NCBI GenBank assembly: GCA_037447655.1
Contig: JBBHKE010003360.1
Coordinates: 168,885 to 232,884 of the forward strand
DNA length: 64,000 nt
Source: Zygnema cylindricum
Taxonomy: Eukaryota > Streptophyta > Zygnematophyceae > Zygnematales > Zygnemataceae
Direction: 5' to 3'
This document shows, piece after piece, positions 46,301 to 57,894 of this stretch (position 1 is its first letter; every line of letters begins with the position of its first letter). Under the pieces are notes generated by a model, which searched no databases, had not been told where the DNA came from, and saw only the letters and a list, made by a program, of their open reading frames with translations. A program made the position numbers and the translations under genes.

Positions 46301-49300
46301 CGGAGGAAGGAAGCGATAAACCTCATGCAAATTCTAATCTAGAGGAGGAAGATGGTGGTCAAAAGGAAATCTTACGGCTAAAGGATGAATTAAGGCAAGT
46401 AAAGAATGAGCTACAGCAAATAAAAACTGAAAAGGAGCGCATGGAGCAGGGCTTCAAGATTGAGAAGGAATGCCTGGAGGCAACAATTGTTGAAAATAAT
46501 ATTGAGGCTTATCGTAAACTGCAAATTGTTGGAGAGGAGGTGAGAAGCTGGAGATCGATTAAGAACCTATCGCAGCGTCCATTTTGTCACGGGTCACAGA
46601 ATTCTTTCGGTGTTTGTTTTAGTGTGTCTAATGCCGATTTAATGTTTCGTAATGTGTTAAAAATATTATGCTTAGTACAAAACACAAGTTAATGTGGCCT
46701 GCGTTCTGTTTAGAAACTTCAAACATGACATTGTGTAGACTATTTTTTTTTGCACTGAAATTGTGCAAAATACTTGGCTGACAGAGTTCACTCTTATTAT
46801 TTAATTCTCTGTTTTTGCAGTACACTGAAGCCAGCAAAATGGTTGAACAAACAATCAGGAAGACAGAACGCGTAAAGGTTCGATCTTCTGTCTATTTTGA
46901 ATTCCTCCCTTTACGCCATAATTTTGTCCTTTCTGATCGATTTTGAACTATGAGTACCACGCCGCACATTGTGAATGAATTCCGTTTAAAATCAATCCTA
47001 CACATTCAGCGAGAATGCAGTTCCTTGTTTTGCCCATTTTGGGACATAGTAGCTGTTCATTCTGCACCTGAAATGGCAGAGTCTTGTATTCAATTTATAC
47101 TTTGCACAAGAATTAATTGTCAACGGTGCACATGGTAAGTTCTGTTTTCCATGCTTATATCTTGGTATAAGCCAAGAAAACGAACATAAATGAATAGAAG
47201 GAACAAATCTACTTGTTCGAGCTTACCCAAAAAACCCTTAGGTTAACAGTCTTGGGTTTTTTGTTTCTCAAACCTTAATGAGTGTGACGCATATAATCCT
47301 GGTCAAAGTTGAACGGAAATTTTATAGTCTAGTGTAATTTTATGATTATATGCTTGTTCTGTTATTTTTTTTTTTTCAGGTGGCTGGGGCTCGTCTGGAA
47401 TCAAATTTGTTCCCATGGGCAACTTCTGATAGTACTCCTGAGATGAATGTTCATAACCCTTTTATGTTTCAAGGGACTGATAGCGATTTAGAAGATATAG
47501 AAGGAATAGAAGCTGATGAGGATGCTAATATTAAGGTTGGGGAGACCCTTGATAGGCCAGAAAAAGAAATGAACAATGGGAAAATTAGAGGGAAAACGAG
47601 GCGAGGAACTTTATTGGGCCCTCAAGCTCTGCAAAACTTGCGAGAATCTCACGTAACTGCAAATGTATTACAGATCAATGGGGAAGCATGTAAAGATCCA
47701 GTCACGGAATTTCTGACTGAAAAAAGTGACGATGCGACTCCCAGGATTTATCAAGAAGACGACGACAAGCAAGATTTATTTGATTGCTTAGAAGTTGATT
47801 TACAACCTAGAGAAACTAATGCCACTGTTGCTCAAGACATCGAAGCTGGCATGGTAGGCTTAGAGGGTGAAGAAGTAGGGAAGAAGCTCGACGAAATAGA
47901 ATCGTATATAGAAGAGAGAGAGGACGATACAGACGAGACCAGCCAGATGGTTTACGTATCTGAAATGGAAGAACGAGTCAGGTTGGAAGTGAAATTGGCG
48001 ATCGAGAAGGAAAGGAATGCCACAGAAGCGAGATTTAGGGAGGTTGAGGACATAGCGAAGAAAAATCTAGAAGAACAAATTAGGACGACAGTTTTATTGG
48101 CCATTGAGAAGGAAAGGAGAGATGCTGAAGAAAGACTTACAGAAGAGACTTTAAAGATAGAGGTGAGTAACTGTTTACTGTAACATTTCTGAACCAAATC
48201 TAGTTCACCGTTTTGGTTACCGTGATTTACGTATGACCTACGTCCAATGGTGTTTTCCCCTCTCACTTTTCCTAGAATTGTCAAATTGTACATTACACTG
48301 CACATTGCTATTATTATGAGTGTTAATACTTCATTATGATTAACTACACTAAATTATGTTTTGAATATTACATGAATAATGTAATGAATAATGTTTTCGT
48401 ATGGGACAACTGTACAGCTACCCACATTACTTTTAGTAACCTGAGTAAAAATGATTTTATGTGATTTTCATAATATTAGACCGTTTATTGGCAGAACAAA
48501 TGTGCATATACAATATCCACATTTCTATAGAATGCCTCAATGAATTTAAGAAAACTCACAGAAACAGTGAAAATTGTTTTTCGGAGCTTGAAGATTTTGC
48601 ATTTAAGGGGTTCGTTATGAAGTCAAGCATTACATTTGCTTTAATAATTGTGTGCTGATAATTTTACATGTGACTTATAAAAACAATGCAAAAAATAATT
48701 AAAGAAAAACACATTTTATTGGTTTTGGTGCAGATGCAATATAAGTCGGGAGTCGAAATGCTGAATAAACAGACTAACTCTTTTCAAAATCTACTAGAAG
48801 ACAAATTGGAAAAAATGGGGAAACAGCTTCATGATGTGAGAGTCACCCTGTTTAACAAACAGGAACAGGTGAAAAAAATTGAGAGTTTGTGGCAAAGTGA
48901 GAGAGTCAACAATATAGAACAGGTCTCACAATTACTCGAGGATTCTCCTCTGTGTCAGACAGCAGAGAATGGACAGGGGCAGGTGAAGGACGAGGAAGGA
49001 GGAAGGAGGAGTGAGGGAGGAAGGGAGGGCTGTGGTGGGGAGGAAGGAGGGAAGGAGGATGAAGGTGAGAATGAGAATACTCTTATAGAAAGTGAATGGA
49101 AAGATGGTCAAGGGCAATGGTTCGATATGGACTTGGGTGAGGATTCGATGGAGAATGTAGGTATATCAGGGCAGGAGGTGAATGTACACGGAAAGAAAGA
49201 GTCCGCTGAAGGGGCAGTAATTGGTGGAAAAGTTATAGGAGAGAGGAAATTCTTTGTGGAGGAGAAGGAATTAATTGAGGAAAAAGAATGGACTAATGAG

Positions 49301-52300
49301 ACGGAATGGATTGAAGACAGACAATGGGGTGAGGTTGCAGAATCAGTTAGACTCCCGCTTAAGAGAACAGAAGTTGGGCTGGAACCGGGACAAGAAATGA
49401 CACAAGAAATGAAACAGAAAGGAAATGAAGCAGACAATCTGTTAAGCAAAAATGACAGTTTTTTGATTGAAATGCGTGATAAAAAGGTGTGGGATACACC
49501 AAAGAGGGATGGAGAGGCTAGGATGCAAGAGGAGGAGAGTCCAATATTGTTGGAGAGAGTGGAAAGAGTTCATAATGGCTTGCAAATGGAAGAGAGAGAG
49601 AGAAAGAGAGAGAGGGAAATGGAAGAAAGAGATGCCCGTCAATCTCCCCAATCTTACCAGCACGTTGATGAGTTGCCCCATGAGAGCAGCGGTGTTGAAG
49701 GAGAAGGAGAGCAATCCTTCCAGGAGATGGAGGAGGTGAAAAAAGGAAAAGAGGGTAAAACATCATCATATATGGAAACGGGATTGCCCAAAGTAAAAGC
49801 AAGCAGCCAGACAAGTGAAGCATGTGAAGGTACACAGCCCTTGGAAAAAATACATTTTTATGTGTTTTGTGTTTTTTTTCTGTACCTGTCATGATTGTTG
49901 TTGATGCAAGCATACTTGTTTCCATTAATAATGATTTTACCCTCGCCAAGAAATCAATTTTTTTCTATTCCTTGGTATTTGTTTTGCTGGAAGGTGAATG
50001 ATTTGCATTTAGAATGACGGATGACCTTTTGTGTTCCATATGGGTAATATGACTTGGTTTTATCTGCAAATATTTGATGTCATTTTCTATCTGCTTGATT
50101 TAGAAGCCCACGGAACACCTCTCTTTCTCTCCTGTCTATTGTCTCCCACTGCATACTGCTGAATTTTCCATTCCCTGTTTTTCTTATGTTTCCCTCTTTC
50201 CCTTCTTTTGTCTCTCCTATGTCCGTTTCCCTTTATCCCATATTTAAGAGTGGGGCCATGTGGGAAATGCAGAAGTTAACGCAAGTTCTGAAGCAGATAG
50301 CAATACACGGGATTCATTTAATTGGTTTGTGCCATCAGAAACTATTCCTTCAAAAAACACAATTTTACAACAGAATTCCACGAACCTCCAAACAAGTTCA
50401 GGTATGATTCTGTCATTCCTAGTTCGTTAACAAAGTCAACTGTTCTTAAAAATCCTTTTCCAAGATCCTTTTCCAAGATCCTTTTTCAAGGACTCTAGCC
50501 TTTGTTTATGGGGCATTTTCTTCATTTATGTGTTTTCCAAGCCGCAACTTGGACTAGAATGAATTGGGAATTATTGTTTTTGTTTTTGTTTTTTTGTTTT
50601 TGTTTTTTTTTTAACGGGTGTTCTGACTCTAAAAAAATGCCTCTTATTTTTGCAGTTGAACAAGGTCATCGCGAGTCAAAATTGGAAAACTCGCCAGGAG
50701 CTCTTGCAAAAGTAAGCAAGAGAAGCAAAAATAGTATTGTCATTGTTTACTATCTTTTCTTGATGATAATGTCAGGTATTTCAGCAATAAGTTAAATCTC
50801 CTAATTCTATTAATCCGTTTGATTTTCTTTGCAGACTGATGCTGGTGTAGATTTACTCAAAGGAAAAGCGTCAAAGCTCCTTGAGGTATGCGAATTATGC
50901 ACTAAGACCCTGAAGTAGGAAGTTACAACTTCGACTTGTTCTGGTCCTGTATATTGGTCAAACCATTCCTAAACTTTAAGGTCGTAAATTCCCTCTCTCC
51001 TCTTATTCCCGAAAATCTTCTTCTCTTCTCCTTATCTTTTCACCCACTCCCTTCTCATACCATTTCCCTTTCTTTACTTTGTATCATTCTCTGTAAGTGG
51101 TAATTCCTTTGAATGCTCTTTAGCCCCATTGAGTTCCGAGGATGACTACGGCGATGTTTTGTTAGTTCTTTGTAGTTTCGGTATATCAGCATTGTTACGT
51201 GTTGAATTGTGGCTCGCTGTTTTTTCATTTCGGTACTTTGCAATTATCTGTTCTTTGATTTTCTATCAAATATCTTTATCACTATCTATGCTTTTTCATT
51301 TATCTGTTCCTTGTCTGTCTTTCAATTATATTTCTGACTATTTGTATTCTGCGGTTGGCCGTTCTTCTCTTTCCTTCAAAGTCCTTTTCTGTCCTTCAAT
51401 GTCTCTTTTCACTATTTTGTCGTATGTGAGGATTTATTTTCACAGGAATGGTTAGATGGCCTTCCATTGGAGGTGATTCTGCAAGCAACAGTCGGTCGAT
51501 GTAGTTTGGCCCGAGCTCGACTCGATAATGTGATTGAATTGCAAGGGCGAAATGGTGTATTGGACCAGGAAGACTTCAACATGCCCAAGCATCAGGAGCC
51601 CGTAGCCAGGTGGGTTTACAAAATTTGGCTACAAATTTGGTTTTAATCAGCAAAACTGGTTCTATAATCTATTTACAAAATTCTGGCTGCTAAAACTTCG
51701 AGCAGCTTCAGAAAATGTTATCCCAACCATTCCATCAATGTATTATTCTTTAAAGTCTGTTTTGAGTATTTTTGCCATATTTACGTTTTGTCAGAAGATT
51801 CCACTAGTGAATGAACGCAGGCCAAATGAGCGACTTCTGACATAATGTATTTTTAAATGTTTTTCACAACTGGGAAGAAGCATAGGTGAAAAGAAACTAG
51901 TCGACTTGTTTTTGGGAAAGGATACGACCAGCTAAACTTTTGCAAATCCGATTCCAGAAAGTACATCTGCTAACAACATTTTTCAGGAATTAAAACTAAA
52001 AAGAAAACTGAAAAGGAAATTAAAGTCATTGAAACTAAAACTTTGTCGAAGGGAAACCGGAAACATCGCGAGATATTTGAAATGTCGAGAAACCATAAAT
52101 CATATGGACTGTGACTTGTTGGGATAACATGCAGTAGACTACACCAACCATCGCTTTTAGAGTGACTAAGTTTATTAGTGTTAACACTTACATCAGAATT
52201 AACTGGCTAATTACGCTAATTACGCTTGGCAATGTGGCTCATTACGGGCCACTCAACTAGTTTTAGTCTTATTAACACAAATTTATGAATTTGGGTGAAA

Positions 52301-54046
52301 AAGAAACCGCCTCCAGTTAGAGTGGGTAACTCTAATAGCGATGGGCAGTGTAGTGAAGATTTTTTTAGGATTTTTTTCTATATATTTAGGAGAAGCTTTC
52401 TGGATGTTTGCCCTGTTTTCTGACCTTTTCTTTTACCTTTTTTTCCTCATTGTAGGTTCCTCTTTGCCGTTTGCTGCGGAAAAGCCCGGGGGCCATCTGG
52501 TAGGAAAATAATGAACCTTTCCACAGAGCCCTCTGTTGTTGAAGAACGACTTCAAACTTTTGAAGGAGTTCTTAAAGCCTCCACAATAGCAGAAGCAGGA
52601 AAATTGTCCAAGGAAGGGCTTCGTAGGGAAGGTCTTATGAGCAATAGAGGGAGAGACGGAAAGGGTACGCCCGGACCGAAGGACTTCAATTCTGGTGGAC
52701 TCACAAAAACTCTTGGGAAACGGGGAAAAGAAAACGAATTAGATTTGTCGACAAAGGCTGTTGTCAGGTAAGGAGCGTTTGGGCACAGTCCTCTTTTTGG
52801 TGCTATTACAGTGGTCCATAGAATTTATTAACCAGGTTTAATGCAATGAATTTCTAAGGGGAATAATCTACATTTTTTTACGTGTATGGAAACATCTGTC
52901 ATTTGGAATCGATAATATGTGTGGGTAATAAGCAAGGGTAATATGCGTGTTAACTTTGTAAAGGATACCCAAAACACTTGTAATCGTGAACTTGTGCTAA
53001 TTGTTGAGCCGTGTTGGTCTTAGTGGACAAGGAGGAAGAAGCAGTTTCATAAATTAGTGTACATGGTGTGATCTTCTTGAGGAAACTTATTCTCAGCTAA
53101 CTTATCTTGATGCTTTATTTTCTTTGGGAAGTTTTCTCCTCACAAGATGAATAATAGTTATATGTGTATAAGCTTTCTGTTGCAGTAATGCGCTAAAAAA
53201 TTAGACGAATATATAGAATGTAAACTTATATGTATAGGTCGAGTAACACTTGCTAATTGCAGAAATCCATCAAAAAAGTCAAGAGCTAAAATTTTAAAAA
53301 TCGAGGAAGTGTGTTCAAACAGTCTTATAAAACACACTCAACTACACTTCATTGCTAAAACTCGTAAGCTTAATAAACTTGAAGACGCAAACACTCGAAT
53401 TTTCTTAATTATTACAGACAACTTGAAATTGATTGATGATGTTTTTCCAGAGAAGGGAGAAGGAAACTGAGGCCACCAATACAAGGAATAAACTTTGGGA
53501 TGTCGATGAAAACAATAGAAGTTGAAGAGTCCCCAGAGCTACGAGCTGGACGTGCCCATGTAAGAGTTTCAACCCTAATGTTGTGAGGTTTTCATTCATG
53601 ATGGCTGTAAAATTGGCCGAGATAATTGCGTTACTACAGCCTCACCAAATAGCATAATTTCTGCGTTTAGCGGTTACTCAATTTTGAGATAAGGAGTTGA
53701 AATGCTTAAGATTTTTACAGAATGACATTTGGCGGAGATTTTGGTGAAAAGTATTTACGAGTATTTTTTTTTTTTTGGAAAAGTTTTCTAGTGCTAATTA
53801 CTTATATGCTGGGATCCGATACAGCTCTGATGTATTTGTGTGTAGCATTTTATATTTTATATCTTATGTTTTATGTTTTGCATATTCTATATTATATTTT
53901 ATATTCTATGTTCTACATTTTGTCTCTGTTTTTGTAGTTTTTACGTCTGGCTGAGTTCTCTGGAAAATTTGCAGAAACGTCTTGCAACTGATTTTCCTTC
54001 TCGAAAATTCGGCGATTTTAATTGGCCGGATCAAGACCGGCTCTGA
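40392..54046 (+). CDS. Kinesin-6 family motor protein
   Basis: Twenty-one exons: 40392-40745, 41021-41117, 41368-41476, 41827-42001, 42131-42225, 42935-43106, 43462-43527, 43773-43835, 44184-44234, 45083-45165, 46089-46539, 46821-46877, 47380-48162, 48734-49829, 50273-50401, 50657-50712, 50835-50885, 51446-51609, 52456-52767, 53451-53559, 53975-54046. All phases agree (4545 nt, 1514 residues). The motor (about 55-420) shows VYLRIRP, P-loop GGTNAGKT (146-153), switch I SSRSH (276-280), switch II DLAGSE (321-326) and MVNVSP (395-400). The N-terminal motor and TNAGKTHTIFG fit kinesin-6 (MKLP1/KIF20; plant KIN-6), whose members act at the spindle midzone or in cytokinesis. Coiled coils lie near 500-560 and 780-910, then a long acidic tail. 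Odd: the usual FRDSKLT is FRNLNIL, and the exon 8 donor (AAT-GTACCA) is weak. The last exon could instead begin at 53938, ending in a stop at 53989-53991. Confidence 0.9.
44780..44900. repeat. Dispersed repeat in a kinesin intron
   Basis: Reverse strand TTACTGGCGCAGTGATCATAGTATTT (written here in two parts: TTACTGGCGCAGT, GATCATAGTATTT) matches 8220-8258. The two ends of this segment (ACTGGCGATAGTGGCCAGTAA and TTACTGGCGCAGT reversed) are partly inverted, so it may be a small element. Confidence 0.45.
48296..48480. mobile_element. MITE in kinesin intron 13, left end
   Basis: TA (48294-48295) then CACTGCACATTGCTATTATTATGAG and family-internal TTAACTACACTAAATTATG. The right end is eroded and its limit approximate. 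Confidence 0.55.
52142..52350. mobile_element. MITE in kinesin intron 18
   Basis: TA at 52140-52141 and 52351-52352. The right end AACTCTAATAGCGATGGGCAGTG is intact and the left end is CACCAACCATCGCTTTTAGAG. Length 209 bp, CCCATCGC subfamily. Confidence 0.85.
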
Positions 54047-54479
54047 AGAAATGTTTTGCAACAACATGACATTGTGTTTATAATTAAAGTCGTGAATAAG
54101 TATCCAGTTCCTTTTCGGCTTTCCTTTTCGATTTTCCTTTTCGACTTTCCTTTTCGATTTTCCTTTTCGACTTCCTTATTTTTTTCGTACAGTGGGATGA
54201 TGATGTTGATGCTGTTATCGAGTTTACTTAGTAGATTCGTTGTTTTCCTAGTTAAGTGTCAAATAGAATGGTGTTTATTGAGTTTTACCCTCGAAAACCT
54301 CGTCAATTCCCTGATGTCAACCCCTAGTCCAAAGATAGAACTTTTCAAATAAACATGTGACGTAACGGTGAAAGAGATGAACACAGAAAAATGGGATGTA
54401 AAACACAGACATCCAAAGGAGCAACAACCACTAACCCATGGACTCAGATGGTTTACCATCGCGCTTTTTAATAAAGCCA

Positions 54480-56650
54480 GCCACTTACGTATTACAGGAA
54501 AGTCACAACAGTGTGCTTAAACAAACAAGACCTAACCAAACTTCATCATAATTTAATATCTATGAAAAGCAACCTCGCCCCAAGCCCGGGGGAGCATGCT
54601 GAGGGAGTTTCTGAGCGCGTCAAACGGTCCATAACCGCAGTAGTGGACTCGGAGGAGGGTGGAAGCTTGAACTCGCTCTAAAGCCACAAATGAACATTGA
54701 CAATAAAAAAAAGAAAGGACTGAAGCCAGAGGGCGCCTACGTTTTGACGGCTTGAAAAAACGCGGCCACAAGCACCGAGAAACTCGTTCAAAGGAACTCC
54801 CAAAAAACCAAATATCTTGCTCGCCGTCAAAATAAAGTCATCTATAGAATCTCGGTGTGCATAATCGCGCTCCTTCTTCGCCACATCACGGGCCCAACAT
54901 GTCGAGCCGCTAGAATGACGACAAAATCCGAGGTTGGGCTTGCCAAAACAATGTCACCAAATATGCGACGTGCACCACCGAGCAATAATTTAATAATATA
55001 GTACAAAATCAATCCGACTAGGAGGTATAATATGAGAAACCTCCCGACAAACAAAAAAACCCCCCCTCATGAGCGATAGTTGCAATAGTGTCGCGAGTAG
55101 TGTCGTGCGCTTGAATGAAATCGCCCCCGTGGAAGAAACAAAGTAAAAAGATGCCACCGGGCTTAAGGACACGATCAGCGGGCAAACTAGAAGTCCAAGC
55201 AAAGGTGGATAAGGAAGGCTAGGCCAAAATTGGAAGGCTGGGGTGGGAGGTCGTGGTGAATTGAGCAGGTGCAAAACATAGGGTGGATAAACAAGGGTAG
55301 CAAATGCCGAGCTTCGGAACCATGTCCGCCACGAGAAAGAAAGCGTGGACGCAAAGAATCAAAAGGAAGCTCCTTGAGGAGCTTGATCTTAACGGCAGCG
55401 ACGACGGAGATTGATTCCGAGACACGCACAACAGATTCCATAACAAGGATGGAAAAAACTGGCATATCCACGATAGTAGAGAACTTGACGCATCCAAAAT
55501 GCACCATTGGAAGGCGAACACACCGTCCGAAACATGAGGGACAATGGCACCAAGGACGAGAGAGTCCCCAACCAAAAAACAAGAGACAAGAGCAGAGGCG
55601 ATAAGGCACCAACTTCCCATACATGCAGCAGGAGCAACAAGGGTCGTTGATAAAAAACCCAATCCGTCTGCAGAGATAAGAAGAGAAGCCCGAAGGAGGG
55701 CCGTAGGCTCGAACACACGATCAAAAGCCCTACGACATAACGAAGTGTGAAGGACGTCCATGAGGTGATGATCAAAGGCGGAAAGAGATGAGACAAATGT
55801 TGGGGTGGGAGGGGAAGTGCGAGTAAGGTAGGAAAGGCACTGGGAAAAACACCTTGCCAAAAGAGCAAAAGCCACCTAGGGATAAGAAAGGTTTGGAAGG
55901 TCCTAATCGGACAAATTTCGCTGAAGAAAAAAACCAAGAAATTGGGCCACGAAAGCATCAGAACCAAGCGGGCAAGCTCACAAACGAATGCCATCGGATG
56001 GAGGATTATGAAAACCAAAAGGGGGGGGTTTAAAAATGAGGAAATCATGAGGTGACCCAAAAACACACTTCGCGGGTTGGACAAAAAGGTTGAGTTTTGC
56101 CAAACGATCTTTGAAAACGTTTTAGACCCGTGTGACTTAGTCGAAAAGGCAAATAATATGTGTTTCGTCTGTAACTAAAGGGAAGAGGCAAGAGGGGAAA
56201 GGGAAAGTGGACGCACAAAGGGTTCGATCATGAGAAAAGGCAAACAAAGGTCCCCCAAGATGGTGGCCTTGACAAGTGTCGGATGTAGCGCAGAGGGGGG
56301 CCAAATCATCATGAACGGAGAAGTAGAGGTTGTTATTCAAGGAATAACAAGCTCTCACAAAGTGGAACATCTATTATCCCAAAAAGGGCAGCCATAAGCT
56401 CCGAAAAAATGGTGTTTTGATCTACCGTATTATAGGCGTTGGAAACACCGACTTGAAGAACTACCAATCCGGATGGACATCCTACAACGCTCAAATTTCA
56501 TAGACCACGACCTCACAACCCCCCCAAGTGGCCACTCCAAACTGATGAGGAAAAAAATCATCATGGAAAGCTGGTTAGATGTAGATGCAAATGCAACCGT
56601 GAGACTTCCATAAGCCCTCAGAGTAGGCAGCTCACACGAAGCCCCTAGGA
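54480..56650 (-). pseudogene. Decayed reverse-transcriptase element, copy 2
   Basis: Minus-strand relic, best preserved between 55200 and 56350. RT motifs are LYFSVHDDLAPL, LGGPLFAFSH (about 56228-56267) and VTDETHII at the catalytic site (about 56152-56176). A downstream domain follows with SYLTRTSPPTPTFVSSL, SADGLGFLSTTLVAPAA and GSWCLIAS. Frameshifts spread it over three phases (for example 55219-55875 and 55389-56084). It is colinear with copy 1 at 26.6-28.4 kb, and neither copy is functional. Plus-strand frames in the region are shadows. Confidence 0.75.
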
Positions 56651-56777
56651 TAGCCTTGATCCCCTTGTGTTTGGTCAAGATTGATTGCCACCCTAGGCCC
56701 TCAGAGTAGGCAGCTCACACGAAGCCCCTAGGATAGCCTTGATCCCCTTGTGTTTGGTCAAGAATGATTGCCACCCT
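56614..56777. repeat. Two tandem copies of an 83-bp unit
   Basis: GCCCTCAGAGTAGGCAGCTC...GATTGCCACCCTAG (56614-56696) is followed directly by a second copy with one or two changes. It lies at the distal end of the copia LTR. Confidence 0.9.
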
Positions 56778-57708
56778 GACAAACAATAGAGTGAACTAAC
56801 TACACCCCAGTGAAGGCAAGACTCCCCTGAGTCTACCGCAAATACAATAAAGCAATTTGCTCCCTTGAGCAGTGATTATGAATGGTCAAAATATGACCTT
56901 CTTATATAGGAGCCCATCTTGGAGAGAGGCGGCTATCTAAAGATTTGTCTAAGTCCCAAACCCCTCTTTAAACCCCCTACTACTAGAGTACAGCACCAAT
57001 CAGATATCTCTACGGTACAGAAAGGTACTGGTGTCGGAGTACTTTCTGTACAACCATCGTACGGCATGGTCACGGAGTTGACGTCTATCTCATCTTGACT
57101 TGTTCTGGTGCTCTCCGGAAATGCCGCAAACCAATGAGACAGCGTCACGTGTCACCTGGTGTGGCTATGACCAAAAACCGCCAAAGCGGCCATTCCGCGA
57201 TGTAGGCTCGTGGCGTGGCCGCCCGATCCAAACCGGCTTTTAATACTAGCCGTCGAAACAAATGTCCGGAACATTTGTTTCATGCGGTACCTTCGTTCGC
57301 ACTACGTGTATATCTAAGTCTATACTCTAACGTCCATTCGCTCAACTAAATGGAAATCTTACAAATACATCTTTAAATAATTATCAAACCCTATATGTCT
57401 TAACACAGGTACTAGACTTATAGGATACGAACTAACGGCTCCCGGCTACGCTGAAAAACAGTAGGTTCCAGGATCAGATCATGGATCCGTCAACCTTTTT
57501 TGGTATCTCTAACCTAAACTGCTCCCTGTCACCTTGGACAACCTAGGCAGCCATAGCTGTAACTCCCTCTCCAGTCTTTCAATGACTGCGACAAGTGTGG
57601 GGACTTGAGAGAGGAGTTAGAGGCAGGGTGCCTTGACTTCTTTTCTGCCTATTATTTTACATATTTCAGACTTAAAAAATACTTGACAAAAACCTCAAAT
57701 TTCTACAC
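56700..57708 (-). mobile_element. Diverged copia 3' LTR
   Basis: On the minus strand it starts TGTAGAAATTTGAGG at 57708, just after a polypurine tract (AAAAAATAAAGGGAG). Segments GTACAGAAAGGTACT (57022), CTCCCCTGAGTCT and AACTAACGGCT correspond in order to the LTRs at 1942 and 62243. The far end is approximate. The B box is eroded here. Confidence 0.65.
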
Positions 57709-57894
57709 TCCCTTTATTTTTTAGTAACCTTTTAATTTGAGACCAGACTTCTCCCTACAAAAAATAAATTTGGGAGAGGGTACAGGTTTGGTCATCATAT
57801 TTGCTACCATCTCACTGTCTGGTCTGTACTCTAAACTTATTATTTTGTTTTCTACTTTCTCTCTAACAAAACTGAGTCTAATATCTCTTGTTGT
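57709..57894 (-). pseudogene. Copia RNase H C-terminal fragment
   Basis: Minus-strand reading gives DIRLSFVREKVENK, then SEMVANMMTKPVPSP and a stop before the polypurine tract, parallel to the copy at 400-600. Its upstream part is cut off at about 57894 by the AT-rich insert. Confidence 0.8.

Noticed and set aside
55269-55750. Plus-strand Arg/Lys-rich frames
   Set aside because: Shadows of the minus-strand RT relic.
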